Below are positions 56,963 through 64,000 of a stretch of 64,000 nucleotides of DNA, one piece after another. Within the stretch, counting starts at the first letter, position 1. Every line of letters starts with the position of its first letter. The notes under the pieces were generated by a model. It had not been told where the DNA came from, ran no database searches, and saw only the letters and a list, made by a program, of their open reading frames with translations. The position numbers and the translations under genes were made by a program. This DNA comes from Streptomyces sp. NBC_01498 (GTDB lineage: Bacteria; Actinomycetota; Actinomycetes; Streptomycetales; Streptomycetaceae): the NCBI RefSeq assembly GCF_036327775.1, contig NZ_CP109598.1, positions 1,922,001-1,986,000 of the forward strand. The letters run 5' to 3'.

Positions 56963-59038
56963 ATGCAGCTACCCCGTCCCCGCAGCCTCGCGGGCCAGCT
57001 CTTCGCGATGCAGGTCGTGCTGGTCGCCGCGGTCGTGGCCGGATGCGCGCTGTTCGCCTACTTCACCGACCGGGCGCAGGCCGAGGAGACCGCGAAGCGC
57101 CAGGTGACGGCCACGGCGCGGGCGATGGCGGACTCCCCTTCCGTACGGGAGGCGATCAGGTCCGCCGACCCGTCGGCCACCCTCCAGCCGTACGCGGAGC
57201 GCGTCCGTGTGGACACCGGCGTGGACTTCGTGACGATCATGCGGCCGGACGGGACGCGCTGGACCCATCCCGATCCGGCACTGATAGGGCTGCCCTTCAT
57301 CGGCACCACGGCGCCCGCGCTGCGCGGCGAGACCTTCACCGAGACCTACACCGGCACCCTCGGGCCCTCCACCCGCGCCGTGACGCCGATCGTGGACGGC
57401 GGGCGGATCACGGGTCTGATCAGTGTCGGCATCACCGTGGACCGGATCTCCAGCCAGTTGGAGGGGCAGGTGCAGGTCCTGGCGCTGGCCGCCGGGGGCG
57501 CGCTCGTGCTGGGCGGTGTGGGCACGTACGTGATCAACGCGCGGCTGCGCCGGCACACCCACGGCATGAACGCCGCCGAGCTGAGCCGGATGCACGACTA
57601 CCACGAGGCGGCGCTGCACGCCGTGCGCGAGGGGCTGCTGATGCTGGACGCGCGGGGCGGGATCGCGCTGATCAACGACGGCGGCCAGGAACTCCTCGGT
57701 CTGGACGACAGCGCCGTGGGCCGCACCATCGACGAACTCGGGCTGCCCGCGCCGCTCGTCGGCGCGCTCCTCGCGTCGGAGCCGCGTGTGGACGAGGTGC
57801 ATATGACGGCCGACCGGATCGTGGTCGTCAGCACCCGTCCGGTGATCGGCGGCGAGCGGCGCGGCACGGTCGCGACGCTCCGGGACCACACCGAACTCCA
57901 AGCACTGTCGGGCGAGTTGGACTCGGAGCGGGGGTTCACCCAGGCGCTCCGCTCGCAGGCGCACGAGGCGGCGAACCGGCTGCACACGGTCGTGTCGCTG
58001 ATCGAGATGGGGCGGGTGGACGAGGCGGTGGAGTTCGCGACGGCGGAGCTGGAACTGGCGCAGGTGCTCACGGACCGGGTCGTCGGCGCGGTCGCCGAGC
58101 CGGTGCTGGCGGCGCTGCTGCTGGGAAAGGCGGCGCAGGCCAACGAGCGGGGCGTGGAGCTGGTGCTGGCGGAGGACAGCCGGATGGACGACGGGGTGCT
58201 GCCGCCGTCGCTGGCCGCCCGCGACCTGGTGACGATCCTCGGCAATCTGATCGACAACGCGGTGGACGCCGCGCGGGGCACCGACGAGTCGCGGGTCACG
58301 GTCACCGCGCGGGTGCGGGACAGCGAATTGCTGCTGCGGGTACGGGACACCGGGCCGGGGGTCGCGCCCGGTGACATGGAGGAGGTGTTCCGGCGCGGCT
58401 GGTCGACCCGGGGCGCGGGGCGCGGACTGGGCCTGGCCCTGGTACGCCAGGCGGTGCACCGGGCGCGCGGCACGGTGGAGCTGACGCCGGGGCGGGACGG
58501 CGGTGCGGTGTTCACCGTACGGCTGCCGCTGGGCGCGCGTACGCGTACGGATACCGGTGCGGGGGCGGGGGCCGGTGCGGGTGTGGGCTCGGATACCGGT
58601 GCGGGTGCGGCTTCGCGTACGGGGGCGGAACCCGGTCCGCGTACGGACACGGGCAGGGGTGCGGGTGTGGATAGCGATCCGCGTAAGGAGACGGGGGCGG
58701 GGGCCGGCCCGCGCAAGGAGGCGGGTGTGGATCCCGGACCTCGTACGGACACGGGCAGAGGTGCGGGTTCCGGCCCGCGTACGGACACGCGCAGGGGTAC
58801 GGGTGTGGATAGCGATCCGCGTAAGGAGACGGGGGCGGGCACCAGCACGGGTGCGGCTCCTCGTACGAGCGCCGGTTCCGCTGCGGATCGCGCGACGGAC
58901 CCGGCCCCGGAGGCGGACGCCGCCCCGGCGAACCCGACGCCGCCGATGGCCGGTGCCGGGACAGCGGCCACCGCGAACCCGGCGCCGCCGACAACGACCG
59001 GTGCCGCGACCGACGGTGGGGAGCACGGCGGATCATGA
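56963..59038 (+). CDS. DcuS/CitA-type sensor histidine kinase with repeat-rich tail
   Basis: A 691-residue membrane kinase. Transmembrane helix 1 spans about residues 14-34, followed by an extracytoplasmic sensor (PASp/sCache-like, residues 35-170, with RVDTGVDFVTIMRPDGTRWT and FIGTTAPALRGETFTETYTG), helix 2 (about 172-192), and a PAS domain (about 215-310, EGLLMLDARGGIALINDGGQ). The DcuS-type H-box is LRSQAHEAANRLHTVVSLIE, with the phospho-accepting His near 334; the N-box is LGNLIDNAVDAARG and the G-box RGLGLALVRQAVH. The last 170 residues are Gly/Thr/Arg/Pro repeats not found in the family. It is coupled to the response regulator gene and divergent from dctA. Confidence 0.9.
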   Translation: MQLPRPRSLAGQLFAMQVVLVAAVVAGCALFAYFTDRAQAEETAKRQVTATARAMADSPSVREAIRSADPSATLQPYAERVRVDTGVDFVTIMRPDGTRWTHPDPALIGLPFIGTTAPALRGETFTETYTGTLGPSTRAVTPIVDGGRITGLISVGITVDRISSQLEGQVQVLALAAGGALVLGGVGTYVINARLRRHTHGMNAAELSRMHDYHEAALHAVREGLLMLDARGGIALINDGGQELLGLDDSAVGRTIDELGLPAPLVGALLASEPRVDEVHMTADRIVVVSTRPVIGGERRGTVATLRDHTELQALSGELDSERGFTQALRSQAHEAANRLHTVVSLIEMGRVDEAVEFATAELELAQVLTDRVVGAVAEPVLAALLLGKAAQANERGVELVLAEDSRMDDGVLPPSLAARDLVTILGNLIDNAVDAARGTDESRVTVTARVRDSELLLRVRDTGPGVAPGDMEEVFRRGWSTRGAGRGLGLALVRQAVHRARGTVELTPGRDGGAVFTVRLPLGARTRTDTGAGAGAGAGVGSDTGAGAASRTGAEPGPRTDTGRGAGVDSDPRKETGAGAGPRKEAGVDPGPRTDTGRGAGSGPRTDTRRGTGVDSDPRKETGAGTSTGAAPRTSAGSAADRATDPAPEADAAPANPTPPMAGAGTAATANPAPPTTTGAATDGGEHGGS
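58636..58849 (+). repeat. Direct repeats encoding the kinase C-terminal tail
   Basis: A segment of about 60 bp ending near 58700 recurs ending near 58849 with only a few differences (core GTGTGGATAGCGATCCGCGT). Shorter related units lie between. They encode repeats such as TDTGRGAGVDSDPRKETGAG. Codons GGT, GAT and CGT are unusually frequent here compared with the kinase core, which suggests recent expansion. Confidence 0.7.
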
Positions 59039-59742
59039 CCCGCACTCCGAACGCCGGTGCCCCGCGCCTTATCCGTGTGCTCGTCGTCGAGGACGACCCG
59101 GTCGCCGCCGACGCCCATCAGCTGTACGTGGGCCGCGTGCCCGGCTTCGAGGTGGCCGGGGTCGCGCACTCCCGCGTCGAGGCGGGCCGGGTGCTGGAGC
59201 GCACGGACATCGACCTGATCCTCCTCGACCTGTATCTCCCCGACGGGCACGGCCTCCAACTGCTCCGCGGTCTGCGGGCCGCCGGCCACCACGCGGACGT
59301 CATCGCGGTCACGTCGGCGCGCGATCTGACCGTCGTACGCGAAGGGGTGTCGCTGGGCGTCGTGCAGTACGTACTGAAGCCCTTCGCCTTCGCGACCCTC
59401 CGGGACCGGCTCAGCCGTTACGCGGAGTTCCGGGCCGCCGCCGGTGAGGCCAGCGGGCAGGACGAGGTGGACCGGGCGCTCGGCGCGTTGCGGGCGCCCC
59501 AGCCCGCGTCGCTGCCGAAGGGGCTCAGCGGCCCGACGCTGGAGTCGGTGACGCGGGCGCTGCGCGACGCGCCGGAGGGGCTGACCGCCACCGCGGCGGC
59601 GGCCGGTCTCGGTATCTCCCGGATCACCGCGCGCCGCTACCTGGAGCATCTGGTGGGCGCGGGTCAGGCGGACCGCAGCCCCCAGTACGGCCAGATCGGC
59701 CGCCCCGAGCTTCAGTACCGGTGGATCGCCTCCGGCCGGTAG
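59035..59742 (+). CDS. DcuR/CitB-type response regulator
   Basis: A 235-residue response regulator. The receiver domain has the acidic pair in VLVVEDDPVAADAH, the phospho-acceptor Asp65 in LILLDLYLPDGHGLQLL, the switch Thr/Ser in VIAVTSARDL and the conserved Lys in VLKPFAFATLRDRL. The C-terminal output domain ends with LTATAAAAGLGISRITARRY and LEHLVGAGQADRSPQYGQIG, the HTH used by CitB/DcuR family regulators. The start overlaps the kinase stop (ATGA). The expected target is the divergent dctA gene. Confidence 0.92.
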   Translation: MTRTPNAGAPRLIRVLVVEDDPVAADAHQLYVGRVPGFEVAGVAHSRVEAGRVLERTDIDLILLDLYLPDGHGLQLLRGLRAAGHHADVIAVTSARDLTVVREGVSLGVVQYVLKPFAFATLRDRLSRYAEFRAAAGEASGQDEVDRALGALRAPQPASLPKGLSGPTLESVTRALRDAPEGLTATAAAAGLGISRITARRYLEHLVGAGQADRSPQYGQIGRPELQYRWIASGR

Positions 59743-59974
59743 CGGGTACCGGACAGCCGGCCCGGCACCGAGCACCGGTCGCCGCCCCGGTGACGACGCC
59801 CGTCAACGACGCCCCGGATGGAGTGCGTTGACCCCGTCTCGCCCACGCACGGGTCCCGGCGTACGGTGCCGCCCGCCCGCGTCCCCCGCATACCCCGCGT
59901 CCCCGTCCACATACCCACCCGCGCCCACGGCGCCCGGCGGTGCGCGGGACCCCCGCGCCGTGAACAATGCCGTC

Positions 59975-60892
59975 ATGACTGTTCTCGGCGCCGTCTTCCG
60001 CCCCCAACTGCCCCCCGAACGACTCCGCGACCTCGCCCGCGTCGCGGACGACGCGGGCCTCGACGAGCTGTGGCTCTGGGAGGACTGCTTCCTGGAGAGC
60101 GGTATCGCCAGCGCCTCCGCCGCCCTCGCCTGGACGGAGCGGCTGCGCGTCGGGGTCGGTCTGCTCCCCGTACCCCTGCGCAACGTCGCGCTGACCGCCA
60201 TGGAGGCCGCGACCCTGCACCGGCTGTTCCCGGGGCGGGCCCTGCTCGGCGTCGGCCACGGCGTACAGGACTGGATGGCGCAGACCGGCACCCGTGTCGA
60301 GTCGCCCCTGACGTTGCTGCGTGAGCATCTCGTGGCGCTGCGCGCGCTGTTGGCAGGTGAGCGGGTGACCACCGACGGGCGGTACGTGACACTGCGGGAT
60401 GTCGCGCTCGACTGGCCGCCGTCCAACTCCCCCACCCCTCCCGCCGTGTTCGCCGGTGCCACCGGGCCGCGCACGATGCGGCTGACGGGCGAGGCCGCCG
60501 ACGGCACGATCCTCACCGGCGGCACGTCGCCCGCCCAGGTACGCCGGGCCCGCCAACTCATCGCCGAGGGGCGGGAGTCGGCCGGACGCACCGGCAGCCA
60601 TCCGGTCGTCGTGTATCTCCACACGGCGACCGGCCCGGACGCCGCCGCGCGGCTGCGCGCCGAACTGGACTCCCTGGGCGAGGGGACCGATGTCTGGGGC
60701 CCCGACGGTCCGCACGGGGTCGCGGGCTCGGCCGGCGACATCGCCGGGGTCGTACGGGACTTGGCGGAGGCCGGCGCGGACACGGTGGTGCTCCAGCCGA
60801 CGGCCGACGAACCGGACCCGGAGGGCTTCGTACGGTTCACTGCCGCCGAGGTCCGTCCGCTGGTGCCGCGCGCGGAGCACACGCCGGAGTGA
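59975..60892 (+). CDS. LLM-class flavin-dependent oxidoreductase
   Basis: A 305-residue luciferase-like TIM-barrel protein. Family features are LARVADDAGLDELWLWEDCF, LRVGVGLLPVPLRNVALTAM, TLHRLFPGRALLGVGHGVQD and the substrate/F420 region VFAGATGPRTMRLTGEAADG, TILTGG. Such proteins use FMN or coenzyme F420; the sequence alone does not decide, and the substrate is unknown. The start ATG 59975 is preferred; GTG 59960 is an alternative five codons upstream. It stands between the two-component system and the sugar transporter and is probably transcribed on its own. Confidence 0.85.
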   Translation: MTVLGAVFRPQLPPERLRDLARVADDAGLDELWLWEDCFLESGIASASAALAWTERLRVGVGLLPVPLRNVALTAMEAATLHRLFPGRALLGVGHGVQDWMAQTGTRVESPLTLLREHLVALRALLAGERVTTDGRYVTLRDVALDWPPSNSPTPPAVFAGATGPRTMRLTGEAADGTILTGGTSPAQVRRARQLIAEGRESAGRTGSHPVVVYLHTATGPDAAARLRAELDSLGEGTDVWGPDGPHGVAGSAGDIAGVVRDLAEAGADTVVLQPTADEPDPEGFVRFTAAEVRPLVPRAEHTPE

Positions 60893-60929
60893 TCCGCCGT
60901 GGCCCGTAGGAGTGGGCGGTGCACGGGGA

Positions 60930-60959
60930 TTGACCTTCCGATTGGCCCGGTCCTACGGT
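60930..60959 (+). promoter_or_regulatory. Sigma-70-type promoter of the sugar ABC operon
   Basis: TTGACC at 60930-60935 and TACGGT at 60954-60959, spacing 18 bp, place a transcription start near 60966, about 35 bp before the solute-binding protein gene. Confidence 0.5.
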
Positions 60960-61000
60960 CGCCGGGCAGCTCTTCGCGGCAAACCGAGGAGGTCGTGCCC

Positions 61001-62353
61001 GTGCGCCCCACCGCCCCACTGATCCTCGTCACGGTCCTCGCCGCCGGTGCTCTCACCGCGTGCGGTGGCGGTTCCGGCAGCGATCCGGACACCGTCAAGG
61101 TGGCCTACAACAGATCGACGGACAACAAGATCCGCTTCAAGGACACCTATCTGGAGTCCGTGAAGAAGGAGTTCGAGAAGGCCAATCCGGGCAAGAAGGT
61201 CGAACTGATCCCGATCCAGGCCCCGGACAACGACTACGCCACCAAGGCGCAGCAGATGATGCGCTCCCCGAAGACCGCGCCCGACGTGGTCTACGAGGAC
61301 ACCTTCCGGATCAACTCCGACATCAAGGCGGGCTATCTCCGGCCGCTGGACGAGTACTTGGAGAAGTGGGACACCTGGGACCAGTTCGTGGACACGGCGA
61401 AGTCGGCCGCGAAGGCGGAGGACGGCAAGACGTACGGCGTCCCGGACGGCACCGACACCCGCGGTCTCTGGTTCAACAAAAAGATCTTCGCCGAGGCGGG
61501 TCTGCCGGCCGACTGGCGGCCCCGGAACTGGGCCGAGGTCCTGGACGCCGCGCGCACCGTCAAACGCGAGGTGCCGGAGGCGATCCCGCTCAACGTCTAC
61601 ACCGGCAAGGGCCCCGGCGAGGCCGCGGTGATGCAGGGCTTCGAGATGCTGCTGTACGGCACGGGCGCGGACCCGCTGTACGACCCGGCGGAGAAGAAGT
61701 GGGTCGCGGGCGGCAAGGGCTTCGAGGACGCGCTGGAGTTCGTACGAACCGTGTACGCCGAGAAGTTGGGGCCCGACGTCTCCGACGCGCTCGATCCCAA
61801 CATCGGTACGCGCGTGGCGACGGAGTTCTTCCCCGAGGGCAAGCTGGCGATCTCGCTGGACGGTTCCTGGATGGGTCAGAACTGGATCAACGAGGGCCCC
61901 AAGGAGTGGCCCGAGTGGTCCACCGAGCTGGCGCAGGCGCCGATGCCGACACAGAACGGGCAGGCACCCGGCAGTGTGTCGATGTCCGGCGGCTGGGCGT
62001 GGTCGATCCCGCAGAAGTCCCAGAACCCGGATCTCGCCTTCGAGTTCATCAAGACGCAGCAGACGAAGGAGAACGCCGTCGAGTGGGACGTCGTCGGCGC
62101 GCAGATCGCCGTCCGCAAGGACGTGGCGGCCGACCCGGGGTATCTGAAGTCGATGCCCGGGATCGACTTCTTCACCCAGTTGGTCGAGGTGACGCACTAC
62201 CGTCCCGCGCTCCCGGTGTATCCGCAGGTGTCGTCCGCCATCGGTGAGGCGATGGAGTCGGTGACGACGGGGGACGCGTCGGCGGCGGAGGCGGCGAAGG
62301 CGTACGACGAGCAGGTGAAGACGATCGCGGAGGGCGCGGTGGTCGAGAAATGA
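61001..62353 (+). CDS. Extracellular sugar-binding lipoprotein (CUT1 ABC importer)
   Basis: A 450-residue lipoprotein receptor of a carbohydrate ABC importer. The signal peptide ends in the lipobox AGALTAC followed by GGGSGS. The family 1 binding fold is seen in VKKEFEKANPGKKVELIPI, MMRSPKTAPDVVYEDTFR, GVPDGTDTRGLWFNKKIFAE and EFFPEGKLAISLDGSWMGQN, with aromatic residues (SGGWAWSIP) lining the sugar site. The start GTG 61001 has GAGGAGG eight bases upstream; GTG 60995 is too close. It leads an operon with two permease genes. No ATPase is visible; such importers often share MsiK. Confidence 0.9.
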   Translation: MRPTAPLILVTVLAAGALTACGGGSGSDPDTVKVAYNRSTDNKIRFKDTYLESVKKEFEKANPGKKVELIPIQAPDNDYATKAQQMMRSPKTAPDVVYEDTFRINSDIKAGYLRPLDEYLEKWDTWDQFVDTAKSAAKAEDGKTYGVPDGTDTRGLWFNKKIFAEAGLPADWRPRNWAEVLDAARTVKREVPEAIPLNVYTGKGPGEAAVMQGFEMLLYGTGADPLYDPAEKKWVAGGKGFEDALEFVRTVYAEKLGPDVSDALDPNIGTRVATEFFPEGKLAISLDGSWMGQNWINEGPKEWPEWSTELAQAPMPTQNGQAPGSVSMSGGWAWSIPQKSQNPDLAFEFIKTQQTKENAVEWDVVGAQIAVRKDVAADPGYLKSMPGIDFFTQLVEVTHYRPALPVYPQVSSAIGEAMESVTTGDASAAEAAKAYDEQVKTIAEGAVVEK

Positions 62354-62411
62354 GCCCGGCCGGGGTGGGCTCGGGGAAAGCGGTGACGGCGGCGCCGCGC
62401 GTCGTGACGCC

Positions 62412-63449
62412 GTGAGCGCGGTCGGCGCGCACGGCGGTGGCGGGGTGGAGAAGGCTCCCAACGGCGGTCGCGTGGGCGGCCGTTCGCCCCGCTCCGGCCG
62501 GGACGGAACGAAAGGCCGCGGGGGGAACGGACACGGAGAGAACGGGCACGGACAGAACGGGCGGGCGAGGGCCGAACCCGGGACGTACGGGCGTGGGGCG
62601 CGGGCGCTGCGCTGGCTGCCGCTGGCCCCGGCGACCGTCCTGCTGCTCCTCTTCCTCGCCGGGCCGATCGGTTACTGCGTCTGGATCGCCTTCACCAACA
62701 CGCAGTTGACCGGCTCGTCCACGTCGGACTTCGTCGGCCTGGACAACTTCCGGCGCGCCTTCGCGGACGACAACTTCCGCAACGCGGTCTGGCTGACGCT
62801 GGTCTTCACCGTCGTCTCGTCCATCCTCGGCCAGAACACGATCGGGCTGGCCCTGGCCGGTCTGATGCGGGCCGCGTCACGGCCGGTGCGGACCCTGACG
62901 GGCGCCGTCGTGATCGCGGCGTGGATCCTGCCGGAGATCGTCGCGGCGTTCCTGCTGTACGCGTTCTTCCGCCGCGAGGGAACGCTCAACGCGATCCTGG
63001 ACTGGCTCCAACTGCCCTCCCAGAACTGGCTGTTCACCCTGCCGATCCTGGCCGTGTCGTTCGCCAACGTGTGGCGCGGCACGGCGTTCTCGATGCTGAT
63101 CTACTCCGCCGCGCTGTCCGAGATCCCGAAGGACATCACGGAGGCGGCGGAGGTCGACGGCGCCAGCGGGGCACGGCGGCTGTGGCACATCACCCTGCCG
63201 ATGATCCGGCGCTCCATCGGTACGAACCTCATGCTCAACACGCTCTCCACGCTGTCCGTCTTCGGGCTGATCTGGGCGATGACGCGCGGCGGGCCGGGCA
63301 ATCGCAGCCAGACGCTGCCCGTGTTCATGTACGACACGGCGTTTCTCAAGAGCCTGATCGGTTACGGCACGGCGGTCGCGCTGCTGCTGCTTCTCGTGGG
63401 CGCGCTGTTCTCGGTGGTCTATGTGCGTCTGCTCAAGGTGGAGGTGTGA
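62412..63449 (+). CDS. Sugar ABC transporter permease (MalF-like)
   Basis: A 345-residue inner-membrane permease with six helices. About 60 Gly/Arg/Asn-rich residues (GGNGHGENGHGQNGR) precede helix 1, an unusual tail. The EAA coupling loop to the ATPase is EIPKDITEAAEVDGASGARRLWHITLPMIRRS split across the conserved EAAxxDGA motif. Others are FVGLDNFRRAFADDNFRNAV and AMTRGGPGNRSQTLPVFMYD, typical of CUT1 subunits. The start GTG 62412 lies 58 bp after the binding-protein gene. Confidence 0.88.
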   Translation: MSAVGAHGGGGVEKAPNGGRVGGRSPRSGRDGTKGRGGNGHGENGHGQNGRARAEPGTYGRGARALRWLPLAPATVLLLLFLAGPIGYCVWIAFTNTQLTGSSTSDFVGLDNFRRAFADDNFRNAVWLTLVFTVVSSILGQNTIGLALAGLMRAASRPVRTLTGAVVIAAWILPEIVAAFLLYAFFRREGTLNAILDWLQLPSQNWLFTLPILAVSFANVWRGTAFSMLIYSAALSEIPKDITEAAEVDGASGARRLWHITLPMIRRSIGTNLMLNTLSTLSVFGLIWAMTRGGPGNRSQTLPVFMYDTAFLKSLIGYGTAVALLLLLVGALFSVVYVRLLKVEV

Positions 63450-64000
63450 TGAGGCGCGCCACTCGCGTCCGGCTCGCCTCGGACGCCGCGCTCGTCGCGG
63501 TCGCCGCGGCCTTCCTGCTCCCGTTGCTGTGGCTGCTGCTGTCGTCGCTCGACGCGGAGGCGGATCTGCGGGTACGGCTGCCGTCGTCGCCGACGACGGA
63601 GAACTTCGGTGCCGTTCTCACCGACGAGATCACGTTCACACCGATGCTCAACAGCCTTCTGCTGTGCGGCAGTGCGACGCTGCTGACGGTGGCGTGCGCG
63701 GCGCTGGCGGCGTATCCGCTGTCCCGTTACCGCTCACGGTTCAGCCGCCCGTATCTGCTGACGATCCTCTTCACCACCTGTCTGCCGATCACCGCGATCA
63801 TGGTCCCGGTGTACGGGCTGTTCGTCCAGGTCAATCTGGTCGACACGATGCACGGCACGGCGCTCTTCCTCGCGACGTCCCAACTGCCCTTCTCCATCTG
63901 GCTGATGAAGAACTTCATGGACGGTGTCCCGACGGTCCTGGAGGAGGCGGCGTGGACGGACGGGGCCTCGATGCTCCAGACGCTGGCCCGGATCGTGCTG
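63449..64000 (+). CDS. Sugar ABC transporter permease (MalG-like), truncated by window end
   Basis: The first 184 codons of the second permease subunit are present and the frame is open at the right edge. ATG 63449 overlaps the TGA of the preceding gene by one base. It has the MalG-type N-terminal helix (LVAVAAAFLLPLLWLLLSSL), the segment YPLSRYRSRFSRPYLLTILF and FMDGVPTVLEEAAWTDGASM, the EAA loop for ATPase contact. It pairs with the MalF-like subunit. Confidence 0.88.
   Translation, partial: MRRATRVRLASDAALVAVAAAFLLPLLWLLLSSLDAEADLRVRLPSSPTTENFGAVLTDEITFTPMLNSLLLCGSATLLTVACAALAAYPLSRYRSRFSRPYLLTILFTTCLPITAIMVPVYGLFVQVNLVDTMHGTALFLATSQLPFSIWLMKNFMDGVPTVLEEAAWTDGASMLQTLARIVL

Overview
This window is chromosomal DNA from a Streptomyces-like actinomycete. 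The evidence is very high GC with strongly GC-biased third codon positions, frequent GTG starts (and some TTG), many 4-bp ATGA or GTGA gene overlaps, and family content typical of the genus: the GlgE pathway, DUF6221, DUF6879, RsbW-like ATP-binding proteins, SARP-neighbour style NB-ARC/TPR proteins and lipoprotein L,D-transpeptidases. No rRNA, tRNA, CRISPR array, insertion sequence or phage gene was seen. Start codons were chosen from ribosome binding sites and domain boundaries.

Layout. 1-145: 5' end of a cytochrome c oxidase subunit I gene (minus). 509-4050 (minus): DUF6221 protein, CopD-type membrane protein, EF-hand protein, RsbW-like ATPase, enoyl-CoA hydratase. 4304-7009 (minus): two tandem lipoprotein L,D-transpeptidases, divergent from the glycogen debranching enzyme glgX (7160-9610). 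9690-15872: a drug-type ABC transporter whose two-component partner genes have collapsed into a remnant, divergent from a heterodimeric ABC exporter across a perfect 16-bp palindrome. 15873-23116: a methyltransferase pseudogene, a secreted M4 metallopeptidase, a small secreted protein, an HTH-transmembrane protein and an alginate-lyase-like enzyme.

23353-43995 is a glycogen/trehalose/alpha-glucan block: glgP (minus), then glgE-treS-mak/pep2-glgB (plus). Together with glgX, these convert trehalose to maltose, phosphorylate it, polymerise maltose-1-phosphate into glucan, branch it and degrade it. Between glgP and glgE sits an apparently inserted 9-kb set at 26254-35177. It encodes an AraC regulator, an HpaB-type flavin hydroxylase, an MFS exporter with a 330-residue disordered N-terminal extension, a PrnB-like heme enzyme of the indoleamine-dioxygenase superfamily, a PhzS-like flavin monooxygenase and a divergent NmrA-type reductase. 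It looks like a compact, undescribed biosynthetic cluster acting on tryptophan or an aromatic precursor, and it is the best candidate here for a new system.

44139-49897 holds a small membrane protein, a HelD/HelR-type RNA-polymerase ATPase, a MerR-thioredoxin operon, and a PadR-methyltransferase fusion behind 14-bp periodic repeats. It then begins a three-gene module of a small protein, a DUF6879 protein and (49901-52300) a STAND NTPase-TPR protein whose expected start codon is ATC. 52454-64000 holds a GH16 beta-glucanase behind a LacI-type palindrome, two paralogous membrane proteins, the dicarboxylate transporter dctA divergent from a DcuS/DcuR-like two-component pair, an LLM flavin oxidoreductase, and a CUT1 sugar ABC importer that runs off the right end.
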